From assembly GCA_020072925.1 (NCBI GenBank), contig JAIQGA010000002.1, positions 1 through 64,000 of the forward strand: a stretch of DNA of 64,000 bases, given 5' to 3'. The stretch's first letter is position 1, and each line of letters starts with the position of its first letter. Position numbers and translations under genes: made by a program. A model generated the notes under the pieces. It was not told the origin of the DNA, did no database searches, and worked only from the letters and a program-made list of their open reading frames with translations. This DNA comes from Terriglobia bacterium. Lineage in GTDB: Bacteria; Acidobacteriota; Terriglobia; UBA7540. This document shows, piece by piece, positions 1-8,840 of this stretch.

Positions 1-1
1 G

Positions 2-2038
2 CTGGGCACCGCGGGCTACATGTCACCCGAACAGGTTCGCGGCAAGCCTGCCGATGCCCGCTCGGATATTTTTGCGCTGGGAACGATCCTCTACGAAATG
101 TTCTCGGGACGACGCGCCTTCGAGAAGGATTCTTCCGCGGAGACCATGGCGGCGATTCTTAAGGAGGATCCGCCGGAGCTTTCGGGCGAAGGCAGGAAGA
201 TCCCGCCGGCGGTTGACCGCGTGGTCCGCCACTGCCTGGAGAAGAATCCCGCCGAGCGCTTTCAATCCGCGCGCGATCTGGCTTTCAATCTAGAATCCCT
301 CACGAGCCTTTCGACGACCGGCGCTGCCCTCCCCGCTCCGGCAGCAAGGCCACGCAAGTGGCTTATCCCCATCGCTGCCGCCGCGCTCCTGATGGCTGTG
401 ACGCTCGCAGCCTTCATCGCCGGGGAGTGGCGCCAGCGCGCGGTGGGACCTCAGCAGGCGACCTTTGTCCAGATGAGTTATCAGCCGGAAACGGTTTTCA
501 GCGCGCGGTTTGCGCCGGATGGCGGGACCGTGGTTTTCAGCGCGGCTCCGGAAGGCAACGTCCCGCAACTTTTCGTCCGCCGAAGCGATTATCCGGCCCC
601 CCAGGCGATCGGTTCTCCAGGCACGGCGCTTCTAGCGGTTTCCTCCCAAGGCGAACTGGCCATCCTCACGGGAGTTCGTCACGTGGCGCATTTCGTGTTT
701 ACCGGCACCCTCGCGCGCATGGGCCTGGGTGGCGGCGCGCCTCGGGAAGTGCTGCAGAATGTCCAGGGCGCCGACTGGAGCCCCGATGGTTCGAGCTTTG
801 CCATCATCCGGGAAGTGAACGGCGAAAGCCGTTTGGAGTACCCGATCGGCACAGTGCTCTATCAAACCGCGGGGTACCTGAGCGATCTTCGGTTCTCTCC
901 GCGCGGCGATCAGATCGCCTTCTTCGAACATCCTCTCCGCTATGACGATCGTGGAGCGGTCGACGTGGTAGATCTCCAGGGACACAAGCGGGAACTCGCG
1001 CAAGGCTTTGGAGGCGAGGAAGGGCTCGCCTGGTCCGGAGACGGAAGCACGATTTATTTTTCCGGATGGCGCGCTGGCGACTCGTTCATGGTTATTCACG
1101 CGGCAACTCTCACGGGCAAGTTGCGGACCGTCATGGGCGCCGTGGGAGATCTTCTGGTCAAGGATGTCAACAAGCAAGGAAATCTGCTGGCCAACGAAGA
1201 CAACGACCAATATCGGCTGATGGCCTTTGCCCCCGGAGCAAAGAGCGAGCGCGATCTATCGTGGCTCGACCAATCGGTCGATCCTTTCATTTCTTCTGAC
1301 GGCCGGGATTTGCTTTTCACCGATGAGAACGACATCGCCGCCGGTCCGAATTACGCTCTCCTCTTGCGCAAAACAGATGGCTCACCGGTGGTGCGACTTG
1401 GAGACGGTGTTGCCTCGGGACTCTCTCCCGACGGGGCGTGGGCACTCTCCATGATTCCCGGCCCTCCCATGCGCCTGGAGCTCTATCCCACCGGGGCGGG
1501 AGAAAAACGCGTGCTCGACCAGGGTGATATCCAGAATTACCAGTCGGCGCGGTTCTTCCCCGACGGTGCGCATGTCCTTGCCTGCGGCAATCAACCCGGG
1601 CGCCTGACGCGATGCTACATCCAGGATGTTGCGAGTGGCGCGCCGCGGCCTATCACCCCCGAAGGCACCACGGGCGGGTTCGTCTCGCCCAACGGAAAAG
1701 AAGTTCTCGTCCAGGACGCGGACGGAAAGGCATTCATCTATCCCCTCGACGGCGGGCCGGCTCAGCCGGCGCCTGCGCTCACCCCTCAAGACACTGTCAT
1801 CCGCTGGAGCACGGACCCTCGCTCGGTCCTGGTGTTCCAACCCTTCGAAGTACCCGGGCGGGTCGAGAAGGTCGATCTCTCGACCGGCCATCGCACTCTC
1901 GTGCGCGAGATCGCACCCGCCGATCGAACCGGCGTGCTGCGAATTCTGGGGGTGGCAGTCGCCGACGATGAGAAATCTTACGCGTACGCTTATGACCGCG
2001 ACTTGTCTCGCCTCGGTATCATCCTGGGCGTGCAATAA
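2..2038 (+). CDS. Ser/Thr protein kinase with WD40-like beta-propeller, 5' end outside window
   Basis: Only the C-terminal part is present; the frame is open to the window edge. The first residues (GTAGYMSPEQ) are the end of a kinase activation loop, and the C-lobe follows with a DIFALG motif and a conserved Arg region near residue 85. A basic, Pro/Ala-rich linker leads to one membrane helix at about residues 118-137. After it come about 500 residues with recurrent F-SPDG or WSPDG-type motifs, typical of TolB/PD40 propeller blades. Kinases of this layout are common in Acidobacteriota: a cytoplasmic kinase linked to a periplasmic sensor propeller. Substrate and ligand cannot be told. The family call is secure; the missing N-lobe and catalytic loop cannot be checked. 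Confidence 0.9.
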   Translation: MGTAGYMSPEQVRGKPADARSDIFALGTILYEMFSGRRAFEKDSSAETMAAILKEDPPELSGEGRKIPPAVDRVVRHCLEKNPAERFQSARDLAFNLESLTSLSTTGAALPAPAARPRKWLIPIAAAALLMAVTLAAFIAGEWRQRAVGPQQATFVQMSYQPETVFSARFAPDGGTVVFSAAPEGNVPQLFVRRSDYPAPQAIGSPGTALLAVSSQGELAILTGVRHVAHFVFTGTLARMGLGGGAPREVLQNVQGADWSPDGSSFAIIREVNGESRLEYPIGTVLYQTAGYLSDLRFSPRGDQIAFFEHPLRYDDRGAVDVVDLQGHKRELAQGFGGEEGLAWSGDGSTIYFSGWRAGDSFMVIHAATLTGKLRTVMGAVGDLLVKDVNKQGNLLANEDNDQYRLMAFAPGAKSERDLSWLDQSVDPFISSDGRDLLFTDENDIAAGPNYALLLRKTDGSPVVRLGDGVASGLSPDGAWALSMIPGPPMRLELYPTGAGEKRVLDQGDIQNYQSARFFPDGAHVLACGNQPGRLTRCYIQDVASGAPRPITPEGTTGGFVSPNGKEVLVQDADGKAFIYPLDGGPAQPAPALTPQDTVIRWSTDPRSVLVFQPFEVPGRVEKVDLSTGHRTLVREIAPADRTGVLRILGVAVADDEKSYAYAYDRDLSRLGIILGVQ

Positions 2039-2187
2039 CGCGCGCCGGTGATGCCGGCCCGGCCCGTGCGAAATCATCGCGCCTGGCCTCTCCCCGCTCG
2101 CATGCATTCACTTGACAAGCCATAGGTGGAAGGCGCGAACTCGAATGCGGGTCCGCCTTGCACCGCCCGTTCCCTGCGTGTTGAGGA

Positions 2188-2216
2188 TTGCGCACGCGTC
2201 TATTTAGGGATATAAA
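2188..2216 (+). promoter_or_regulatory. Possible sigma-70 promoter of the KAP NTPase gene
   Basis: TTGCGC (3 of 6 matches to a -35 box) and TATAAA (5 of 6 matches to a -10 box) are separated by 17 bases, and the start codon follows about 48 bases later. The flanking 2039-2264 interval is otherwise non-coding. It also holds a small GC-rich hairpin (2044-2058) just after the kinase stop, without a T tract. Confidence 0.35.
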
Positions 2217-2264
2217 GTCAGATATCAGGTCGCATCCTGGAGTTAACTCAAAGGGACTCAAATT

Positions 2265-5200
2265 ATGGCGGAGCAACCGAATCCTCCCAGCCAGGCGAAA
2301 CCCATAGCCGTATTCAGGGAAGACCAGCAGTCGATCGAGCTGACAGTTACTCCGGAACTTCTCGAACTGCTCGACCAAACGGCACTCATCAATCGGGGCA
2401 CCTCGGAAGGGTTCCACTACAGTTTCAGCGGCCTGCTGATCGCGTTTTATTACGGAAGGCATGGGATCTCAGCGTGGTTCAAGGAATATATCTCGGAACA
2501 AAGGGTAGATTTCTCCGCCATTCTCAGATACCGAAAGATCAGCGAAGAAGAACTCCGGAAGAAATTGAACGAATACCGTGTGCCCTTCGCCGATCCCAGT
2601 CGAGAGTATCCGGACGGCCGGCGGACAGCAACCGTCTCGGCGTTCCATTGGATAGAAACTGCGAGGGACTTCGCGCAAGAGCAAAGGCATGCGTGGACCG
2701 GGCTACGGCATATGATGGGCGCGGTCATATTCAACCCCAGGTTTCACGCCGAGGATCTGGAACGATGGCACTTTGACCGTCGCGCCTGGGCTTCCAGCTA
2801 CCTGGAGTATGCATCGCACAGCCTGCCGGATGACCTCGATTTTTGGAGTCGGGTTTACGAGCGCACGTTCGACGAAGCCCCCGAGGTCCGAGCCTCTAGT
2901 TGGTTGTCGCAGGATGACATTGACCGCTTCAGTGATGAAGTACGCGCCATTGTGGCGCGTGCCGACCAAGCGCGAAAAAATGAGAGGAAAGACAGAATCT
3001 ACACGGAGCATTTGGTCTTCGGATTAAACCAGCCGGAAGGCCAGTTATCGCGTCTGGCCGCTGCATCGAAGGTAGACCTCACCGCTCTTTTGAAAACCGA
3101 TTTCGGAGTTGAGCCTGATCAGCCCATTGAATTTCATGGGCTCCCGCCTATCTCGCGGCACGTCCGCGGCGCGCTCCTGACGGCTCGCGGCAAGGCCAAC
3201 GCCGATAGTTCCAAGACCATCGAAGAGAGTCATCTGCTCTTTGGAGTACTTTCCCAAAGCGAAAGCCGGATCGTCCAAGAACTCAACCGGCGCGGTATCA
3301 CCCCTGACAAGGTCAGGTTTCCTTCTCAAATGGCGGAGGCCGAGGCGAAGCCTCCCGTCACCCCACCCACTCCACCTCCGCCCGAGGGCGCAGCCTCCGC
3401 GCACATCGCCACTGACAGTTGGACGGTTGTGGACACGCTTGGCCACGATGCCTATGCGCGGGCGATCTACCGCTTCATCACCGATGAGAAGACTGAAGCG
3501 CCGTTAGCCATCAGCATCCAGGCCCCGTGGGGCGGGGGCAAGACATCGCTGATGCGCATGGTGCAGAAGGAGCTCGATCCGACGGTGGTCGACAAGCTCG
3601 AACGGGAGCGAAAACAGCGCCGAGACCGTAACAGGGCCATCCCTGAAACGATTGAGCCGGGAAAGCTGAAGGAGGAGTTGGGCGCGGACGCGCTGCAATT
3701 GAAAGATGTCGTTACGGAAATCAAGAAATGGAGAAAGTCTGCCAGCCGCCAGGAGGTCGAGAATCCCACCGTGTCCTCGGCCGCACCGGAGAAGAGGTCT
3801 GAACAGACGCGGACCATCCCGTCGTGGTTTAGTGCCTGGAAACGGTATGTCGATAACCTGTTGGGACGCTCTGCCACTCCGCATGGGCCTTCGCCTCGGA
3901 CTCGGCCTGATGGAAAAGAGCGCCGCATCACGGTATGGTTCAATGCCTGGAAGTACGAAAGCACGGAGCAGGTGTGGGCGGGGCTGGCCGATTGCATCAT
4001 GCGCCAGGTTACCGGCCGAATGCCTGTTCTTGAACGGCAGCGATTTTGGCTTCAACTGCAACTCAGCCGGCTGGACACCGAAAGCCTCCAGCGGCGAATC
4101 CTTGAGAGAGTATTAGCCGAATGGTGGAGTGTGGCGCGACCGTGGATATGGGGAACGCTTGGCTTGATCATCCTGTTTCTGGTGGTGGTGCTGACAAGCA
4201 GCGAATGGCCGAAATGGATCCAGATTGGAGGTTCGCTGCGGAAGATCGGAGTTGGAGGCTCGCTGGTCACCGCCGTCGCCGGCGTGCTGCAGCAGCTTTA
4301 CCTTTACACGAAGACAAAGTCGGAGGTCAAAAAGGAACCCGCGGAGCTAAGTCTCAGCACATATCTTCAGGTGCCTGACTATCGAGGCAAGGTAGGTTTT
4401 ATTCACCAGGTCGCGGAAGATCTGAACCGCGTCATCAACGCCATCCCCCCCAATGAATTACCGATTGTCATCTTCATTGATGATTTGGACCGATGCTCAC
4501 CCCAGAAGGTCGCCGAGGTAACTGAAGGGATAAACCTTTTTCTTGCCGGAGAATTTCCCGATTGCATCTTCGTGTTTGGCATGGACGCAGAGATGGTGGC
4601 GGCCGCATTGGAAAGAGCCCACAGCGATGTGATCGCGAAGCTGCCTGCTTATGCCGCAGATATTCCTGTCGGGTGGCGGTTCATGGACAAGTTCGTGCAA
4701 CTTCCGTTTGTTATCCCGCCGCCGGAAACGAGTGACTTGACCGAGTACGTCGAGAGCCTGCTGGAAGCAGAAGCGGTAAAGCAGCCGATTCCACAGAAGG
4801 TCCAGGAGAAGATTGAAGACGTCGCCCGCGAGCGTGAGGCCGCCAAGGTTTCGGAAGCGGCGGAAGATTTGAAGATGCAGATGAAAGATTTCGAGCTGAG
4901 TGCCTCGCAACAGCGGGAGGCCGTCGCGCGTTTGGAGCGTGTCCAGAAGCTCGCCACCATCGATGCGGAAATCGATCGTGCCTCACGGGATACCGAGACG
5001 GTCCGCACTTTTGTGCTGCAGGTTGCGCCAGACTTGTTCCGGAACCCGCGCGATCTGAAGCGCTTCCTCAACACCTTCCGACTTCACGATTTTCTCCGCG
5101 TCGCCCGCGCAAGACGAAACTTGCCGGCGCCTTCGCGTGAGTTGATCGCCAAATGGATTCTTCTCTCGCTCAAATGGCCTCAGGTCGTGCGTTGGATGCA

Positions 5201-5474
5201 CCGCGTGCCCGGGGACGAAGGCAGTGGACCGGTCAAGAAGAATGGAACGGCCAGCCTAAAATTCCGCCTCCAGCAATTGGAAGTGTTCGCCGGAGAAGTG
5301 CCGAATTCTGAGGGCGTCGAGAAATGGACACAGTTGCTCAACGCCGCGCTGGGACCCGAAGTAAAGGAGTCGAAGTGGGTTTCGGACCCCGCCCTCTTCG
5401 AATTCTTCTGGAAAATGGGCCACGGTGAGGAAGCGGACCGACTATCCTTCGGAGCGGGGAAAGGCCTGTGGTGA
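2265..5474 (+). CDS. Clp-N-domain/KAP family P-loop NTPase, membrane anchored
   Basis: A 1069-aa protein. Residues about 130-350 contain three Clp-N-like helical repeats (HAWTGLRHMMGA, TEHLVFGL, ESHLLFGVL). A KAP NTPase follows: Walker A in APWGGGKTS near residue 420, the KAP-typical FNAWKYES motif near 560, two membrane helices at about 625-650 and 665-685 inserted between the Walker motifs, and Walker B in IFIDDLDRC near 735. A coiled-coil stretch lies at about 830-910. KAP NTPases are membrane-associated ATPases; some are plasmid- or phage-exclusion proteins and others are signalling proteins. Clp-N domains bind adaptors or substrates. No nuclease or other defence gene is adjacent, so the role is open. 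The ATG start precedes a well-formed protein; the upstream AAGGGA is a moderate ribosome binding site. Confidence 0.85.
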   Translation: MAEQPNPPSQAKPIAVFREDQQSIELTVTPELLELLDQTALINRGTSEGFHYSFSGLLIAFYYGRHGISAWFKEYISEQRVDFSAILRYRKISEEELRKKLNEYRVPFADPSREYPDGRRTATVSAFHWIETARDFAQEQRHAWTGLRHMMGAVIFNPRFHAEDLERWHFDRRAWASSYLEYASHSLPDDLDFWSRVYERTFDEAPEVRASSWLSQDDIDRFSDEVRAIVARADQARKNERKDRIYTEHLVFGLNQPEGQLSRLAAASKVDLTALLKTDFGVEPDQPIEFHGLPPISRHVRGALLTARGKANADSSKTIEESHLLFGVLSQSESRIVQELNRRGITPDKVRFPSQMAEAEAKPPVTPPTPPPPEGAASAHIATDSWTVVDTLGHDAYARAIYRFITDEKTEAPLAISIQAPWGGGKTSLMRMVQKELDPTVVDKLERERKQRRDRNRAIPETIEPGKLKEELGADALQLKDVVTEIKKWRKSASRQEVENPTVSSAAPEKRSEQTRTIPSWFSAWKRYVDNLLGRSATPHGPSPRTRPDGKERRITVWFNAWKYESTEQVWAGLADCIMRQVTGRMPVLERQRFWLQLQLSRLDTESLQRRILERVLAEWWSVARPWIWGTLGLIILFLVVVLTSSEWPKWIQIGGSLRKIGVGGSLVTAVAGVLQQLYLYTKTKSEVKKEPAELSLSTYLQVPDYRGKVGFIHQVAEDLNRVINAIPPNELPIVIFIDDLDRCSPQKVAEVTEGINLFLAGEFPDCIFVFGMDAEMVAAALERAHSDVIAKLPAYAADIPVGWRFMDKFVQLPFVIPPPETSDLTEYVESLLEAEAVKQPIPQKVQEKIEDVAREREAAKVSEAAEDLKMQMKDFELSASQQREAVARLERVQKLATIDAEIDRASRDTETVRTFVLQVAPDLFRNPRDLKRFLNTFRLHDFLRVARARRNLPAPSRELIAKWILLSLKWPQVVRWMHRVPGDEGSGPVKKNGTASLKFRLQQLEVFAGEVPNSEGVEKWTQLLNAALGPEVKESKWVSDPALFEFFWKMGHGEEADRLSFGAGKGLW

Positions 5475-5536
5475 AGCTCGACTCGTTCCTGACCTGTCGA
5501 GCGCGAAAAATCGGCCTGCGTGAACCCGCGTGGACC

Positions 5537-5896
5537 TTAAGGCGTGGGAATGGCCTTCGAAGGGGAAACACGCCGCCCGTCGCGAGGGGCTTCACTGGCG
5601 AGGGAAGCTTCCAGCCTCGCCATCCGTTCTTCCATGCTGGCCAGAGTGCTTTCGAGCGAATGGTGATCGTCGTCACGGTGAAACACCGGATTGTTCACCC
5701 ACCAATCCATCCCCATCTCCTTGGCCTTGTCCACCGAACAAATCACCAGGCGGATCTGGACGGACAGGAGTTCGATATCAACCAGTTTCACTCGGATGTC
5801 TCCGGCGATCACGATCCCCTTATCGAGGACGCGTTCCAGCACGTCCGACAAAGTCGAGGTTTCCAAGGAATGTGACAGACTGCGTGCCAGGGCCAT
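5537..5896 (-). CDS. gvpJ: Gas vesicle protein of the GvpA/GvpJ family
   Basis: A 119-aa protein whose first 70 residues are a GvpA-type domain: LSDVLERVLDKGIVIAGDI, then a VDIELLSVQIRLVI strand-helix segment. A charged C-terminal extension of about 45 residues is absent from true GvpA. GvpJ-type proteins are minor shell or nucleation components. AAGGAGATG precedes the ATG with ideal spacing. It is the last gene of the minus-strand cluster, 11 bases after gvpK, and converges with the KAP gene. The subtype (J rather than M or S) is a judgement from length and extension; membership of the GvpA superfamily is certain. Confidence 0.85.
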   Translation of the reverse strand: MALARSLSHSLETSTLSDVLERVLDKGIVIAGDIRVKLVDIELLSVQIRLVICSVDKAKEMGMDWWVNNPVFHRDDDHHSLESTLASMEERMARLEASLASEAPRDGRRVSPSKAIPTP

Positions 5897-5907
5897 GACA
5901 TCTCCTT

Positions 5908-6285
5908 CTACAGAAGCTTTCCGAGCGGGCCAAGATCCAAATTCAAATCCTCTTCCTCCAGACGAAACTCCTTCCGGAGACGTTCGATTTCCTGGGCCTG
6001 CCTCATCAAAGTCAGGCCGAGCTTTTCAATCTGCCCGTCGCTCAGCGAGCCCGCTTCGATGCGGCGGATGGCCTGACGCTCCAGTAATTCGTGCAGCAAC
6101 TTGACCAGGGTGAGCACCAGTTGCCCCAACCCATTCTTGACATTATCCGCGTCGAGGTTAAGCCGAGCACTTTGCCCGCGTCCCGCTGGGGACAACCGTG
6201 TGGCTGGCAGCGGAGGGACTTCCATCACGCGGGCAAACTCGCCCAGGTCTCTCGATTCGACTCGCGGCGATTCAAACGAGGCCAT
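5908..6285 (-). CDS. gvpK: Gas vesicle protein GvpK
   Basis: A 125-aa protein matching GvpK along its C-terminal two thirds: RLNLDADNVKNGLGQLVLTL, a long amphipathic stretch ending in RRIEAGSLSDGQIEKLG, and the acidic tail EEEDLNLDLGPLGKLL. GvpK is a conserved accessory protein required for vesicle formation. The longer frame starts at 6363, but AAAGGAAA just upstream of the ATG at 6285 supports the shorter start. The gene then overlaps the upstream gvpA-family gene by 14 bases, suggesting translational coupling. Confidence 0.9.
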   Translation of the reverse strand: MASFESPRVESRDLGEFARVMEVPPLPATRLSPAGRGQSARLNLDADNVKNGLGQLVLTLVKLLHELLERQAIRRIEAGSLSDGQIEKLGLTLMRQAQEIERLRKEFRLEEEDLNLDLGPLGKLL

Positions 6286-6559
6286 GGGAAATTTCCTTTT
6301 GGGCGCTCGAGCTTGCGCCGAGCCGTATAGGGGCTCGCGCAATGGTTTCGCGCGCCGCCTCAATGGACGTCAGGACAAGCTGCAATCCGAGGTATATGAG
6401 GTCGATGTTGGCGACGGAAATCGTCGCCTCGCCGACCACCACCACTCCCTTGTTCAGCACCCGATCGAGGACTTCGCACAGTGAGATGCGCGCTGCGTCA
6501 TCCTGCGCGAGATCCGAAAGGGCGCAGGGCCGGTTTCGCACTTCATTCACCTCAGGCAT
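6272..6559 (-). CDS. Gas vesicle protein of the GvpA superfamily (GvpM/GvpS-like)
   Basis: A 95-aa protein with a GvpA-type core: LCEVLDRVLNKGVVVVGEA, then ISVANIDLIYLGLQLVLTSI. The VVGEATISVANIDLIYLGL pattern is closer to GvpM or GvpS accessory proteins than to the GvpA shell protein. The start at 6559 has GAGGG five bases upstream; an in-frame ATG at 6577 has no ribosome binding site. It overlaps the upstream ATPase gene by 8 bases and the downstream gvpK by 14, so the three are probably translated together. Confidence 0.8.
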   Translation of the reverse strand: MPEVNEVRNRPCALSDLAQDDAARISLCEVLDRVLNKGVVVVGEATISVANIDLIYLGLQLVLTSIEAARETIARAPIRLGASSSAQKEISHGLV

Positions 6560-8594
6560 ATGCCCTCGATGCCACATGGGCGCGTTGATAGAGGGTTTCG
6601 CCCAACTCGCTCAGCCTCTCAAGCCCTCGCAAGTCCCCGTGACGATAGACCACCGTCATCCGGTCATCCGCTAGGGTCCGGCGGAATTCGTCGCGCACGG
6701 CAGATTCTCTCCGCTGGAGAGCAGAGCACATGGGACACTCGCTGGGGGGCGTGACGAGGTTGAGGAACAGCCCGGCCACGCCGATCCCCAGGCGCTGGCA
6801 GGCAGCAACCAAATCGCGCGTCTCCTCATAAGCCATGTCCGTAGGAATGCTGACAGCATAAAGGCATGTCTCGGTCGGGTTATTCATCAGGGTCCGCAAC
6901 TTTTTGAGGTTTTTGGAAACCGCCACGAGTTCCTGCGAAAAGCGAGTCAGGCGAAAGACTTGTTGATACTTGAGCAACACGGCGAAGAAGACTCGCAGCC
7001 ATTGATCGATGATTCCCGGAAGTTCCAGCAGGCGTATCAAATGCCCGGTTGCTGCGGAATCAAGAACCAGCATGTCGTAATCACCCGTAGCCAGCAACTC
7101 CATGACGCGGGTCAGGCCCATGACTTCGTCCAGGCCGGGAGGCGAAAGGTCCAGGGTTCTCTCGAGCACTTCGCGATCGAATACGAAATCGAATTCGTGT
7201 GAGACGGAACGCAGGAAGCTCTCGATATCGGCGGCGTAGTGTTTCTTCAGGGCCTCGAACTCCGCCTGCGAATCGATCTCCATGGCCCGGAGGCCGGAGA
7301 TCAAGGTGCGCGGGTGGGAATCAACGTCCATCTCCAGGCAGCTTGAGAGCCCGTGCGCGGGGCCCGCGGAAAACAAAAGGACGCTCTTCCCGCGGTGGAT
7401 CCGGGCCAAATGCAAGGCGGTCGCGCAAGCCAGGGTCGTCTTGCCCACACCTCCCTTCCCCGCGAAGATCACGAACCGGGTATCTGGTGAAGGTTCCGGC
7501 ACACCTGCTTCCACGCGGAGTGCGGGGGGCGATGGGGCTTTCCCCGCCATCTGCGACGGCAGGGTCATTCGCGTAACCTGAACCCAAAACGACTCGAGCG
7601 CTTTCTGACCGCGAACCTCTTCGGCATAAAGCGGGACCAGCCAAAGCGCGAAACGGGACAAGAGGCTTTTGCCCAGGACCTGTTGCAGGGATTTGGTCTG
7701 GCGAAAACGTTCATCGGCGCACACGGCGCAGGAATTTTCCGGAAAAAGCCGGTTAATCACGATGTCAGTAATCGGCAGCTTGAGGCGCCTGACCTCCTGT
7801 ACGATGGACAGAGTCTCTCGAATGCTCATCGTCTCGGCCAGCATGACCGGAATGAAAACGCAGCGGCCCGGATCCAACAACAATGCCTGCATACGCTTGA
7901 CCAAGGTGCCCAGGTCCTCAAGAAACGCATCCAATTCGTCGCGCTGGCGGGAGTGCGCGAAAGCCCACTTCATGTAGCGATGCTTGGCCAGCAGGGTGTC
8001 GAGCATGTCCAGCCATTTGCGGAAAAACTCCGGCATCGCCAGCAGGCGGAGGGTGTGGCCCCCGGGAGCCGTGTCGACAAGGATGCAGTCGTAGCGGCGG
8101 CTCTCCGCCCAGGCGGAGATCTCCAGGAAAGCCATCAGTTCGTCCAGACCTGGCAAGGAGAGGTCAAGAAAGCGGTTGATCTCCTCGTCCGAGAAGAAAG
8201 TTCCCCGCGCCGCGATCTGGCGGAGCTGGTCGCCGTGTTTCTCTTTGAAGGCCGCGAGGTACTCGCCGGCGTCCAGTTCGAGGATCTGCAAATTAGGGGG
8301 TGGTGTCAGCCCCGCAAGGCTATCGGCGAGGGAGTGAGCCGGGTCTGTGGAAACGAGCAGGAAGGATGATTGCGGGGAGCATCTGGCCAGGTGGAGCGCG
8401 GTGGCTGTGGCGCAGGTGGTTTTTCCGACCCCACCCTTGCCGCCGAAGATGAGCAGTTGCAGACGCCGATCGCTCAGGAAGGCGGGAGCGGTCGAGTCTT
8501 CCGCATATTTCGGGCGCCTTTCATGCGGCCTTTCTTTCACCACGCCTGTCCCGTTTTCGGATCCCGGTATTCTCAGTTTCGGGGCCCCTGCCAC
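6552..8594 (-). CDS. Tandem ArsA/Get3-like ATPase of the gas vesicle cluster
   Basis: A 680-aa protein made of two ArsA/Get3-type halves. Each has a deviant Walker A (GGKGGVGKTT at about residue 51, AGKGGVGKTT at about 378), a switch II (DTAPGGHTLRLL at 174, DSAATGHLIRLL at 512) and a CxxC pair (C289/C292 and C620/C623). Get3 homodimers bind one zinc through two such pairs; this chain could do so internally. The first half has the catalytic switch I Asp (STDPAHS, D84), but in the second it is Gly (SAGPAHG, G411), so one site may bind without hydrolysing. Get3 proteins guard hydrophobic clients. Here the client may be a hydrophobic Gvp protein, inferred from context only. The GTG at 8594 gives a 74-base overlap with gvpG; GTG codons at 8540 and 8537 are alternative starts. 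Confidence 0.85.
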   Translation of the reverse strand: MAGAPKLRIPGSENGTGVVKERPHERRPKYAEDSTAPAFLSDRRLQLLIFGGKGGVGKTTCATATALHLARCSPQSSFLLVSTDPAHSLADSLAGLTPPPNLQILELDAGEYLAAFKEKHGDQLRQIAARGTFFSDEEINRFLDLSLPGLDELMAFLEISAWAESRRYDCILVDTAPGGHTLRLLAMPEFFRKWLDMLDTLLAKHRYMKWAFAHSRQRDELDAFLEDLGTLVKRMQALLLDPGRCVFIPVMLAETMSIRETLSIVQEVRRLKLPITDIVINRLFPENSCAVCADERFRQTKSLQQVLGKSLLSRFALWLVPLYAEEVRGQKALESFWVQVTRMTLPSQMAGKAPSPPALRVEAGVPEPSPDTRFVIFAGKGGVGKTTLACATALHLARIHRGKSVLLFSAGPAHGLSSCLEMDVDSHPRTLISGLRAMEIDSQAEFEALKKHYAADIESFLRSVSHEFDFVFDREVLERTLDLSPPGLDEVMGLTRVMELLATGDYDMLVLDSAATGHLIRLLELPGIIDQWLRVFFAVLLKYQQVFRLTRFSQELVAVSKNLKKLRTLMNNPTETCLYAVSIPTDMAYEETRDLVAACQRLGIGVAGLFLNLVTPPSECPMCSALQRRESAVRDEFRRTLADDRMTVVYRHGDLRGLERLSELGETLYQRAHVASRAYA

Positions 8595-8817
8595 GCTGAT
8601 GGATCCTCTCCAGTCGCTCGAGCAGGTTTTTTTCCTCTGCGGCGAACTCCTCTTCGGAAATCTTTCCGGTCTCCAGCATCATGTACAGATTGCTGAGCTC
8701 GGAAGTGAGCGATTCCGCCTCGTTAACAAGTTCCTCCCGGGCGGCATGGTGAATCTCGCGAAAAATCCAGAGCAAGCCGCGAACTGGCGCCGTTAAAAGG
8801 TCATCGACGAGGACCAT
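8521..8817 (-). CDS. gvpG: Gas vesicle protein GvpG
   Basis: A 98-aa protein beginning MVLVDDLLTAPVRGLLWIFR, the characteristic GvpG N-terminus. A helical segment follows with the family signature LYMMLETGKISEEEFAAEE (small, acidic), and then a basic tail. GvpG works with GvpF/L in vesicle nucleation or assembly. The longer frame begins at 8883 inside the region just upstream, but family length and the conserved MVLVDD start point to 8817. The ribosome binding site is weak. It follows the gvpF/L gene by 23 bases. Confidence 0.88.
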   Translation of the reverse strand: MVLVDDLLTAPVRGLLWIFREIHHAAREELVNEAESLTSELSNLYMMLETGKISEEEFAAEEKNLLERLERIHQRGRGPETENTGIRKRDRRGERKAA

Positions 8818-8840
8818 GGTGTTCCGCCGATTCACCCCCT

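Noticed and set aside
5475-5536. Terminator between the convergent KAP and gvpJ genes
   Set aside because: The short gap contains no stable stem followed by T residues on either strand.
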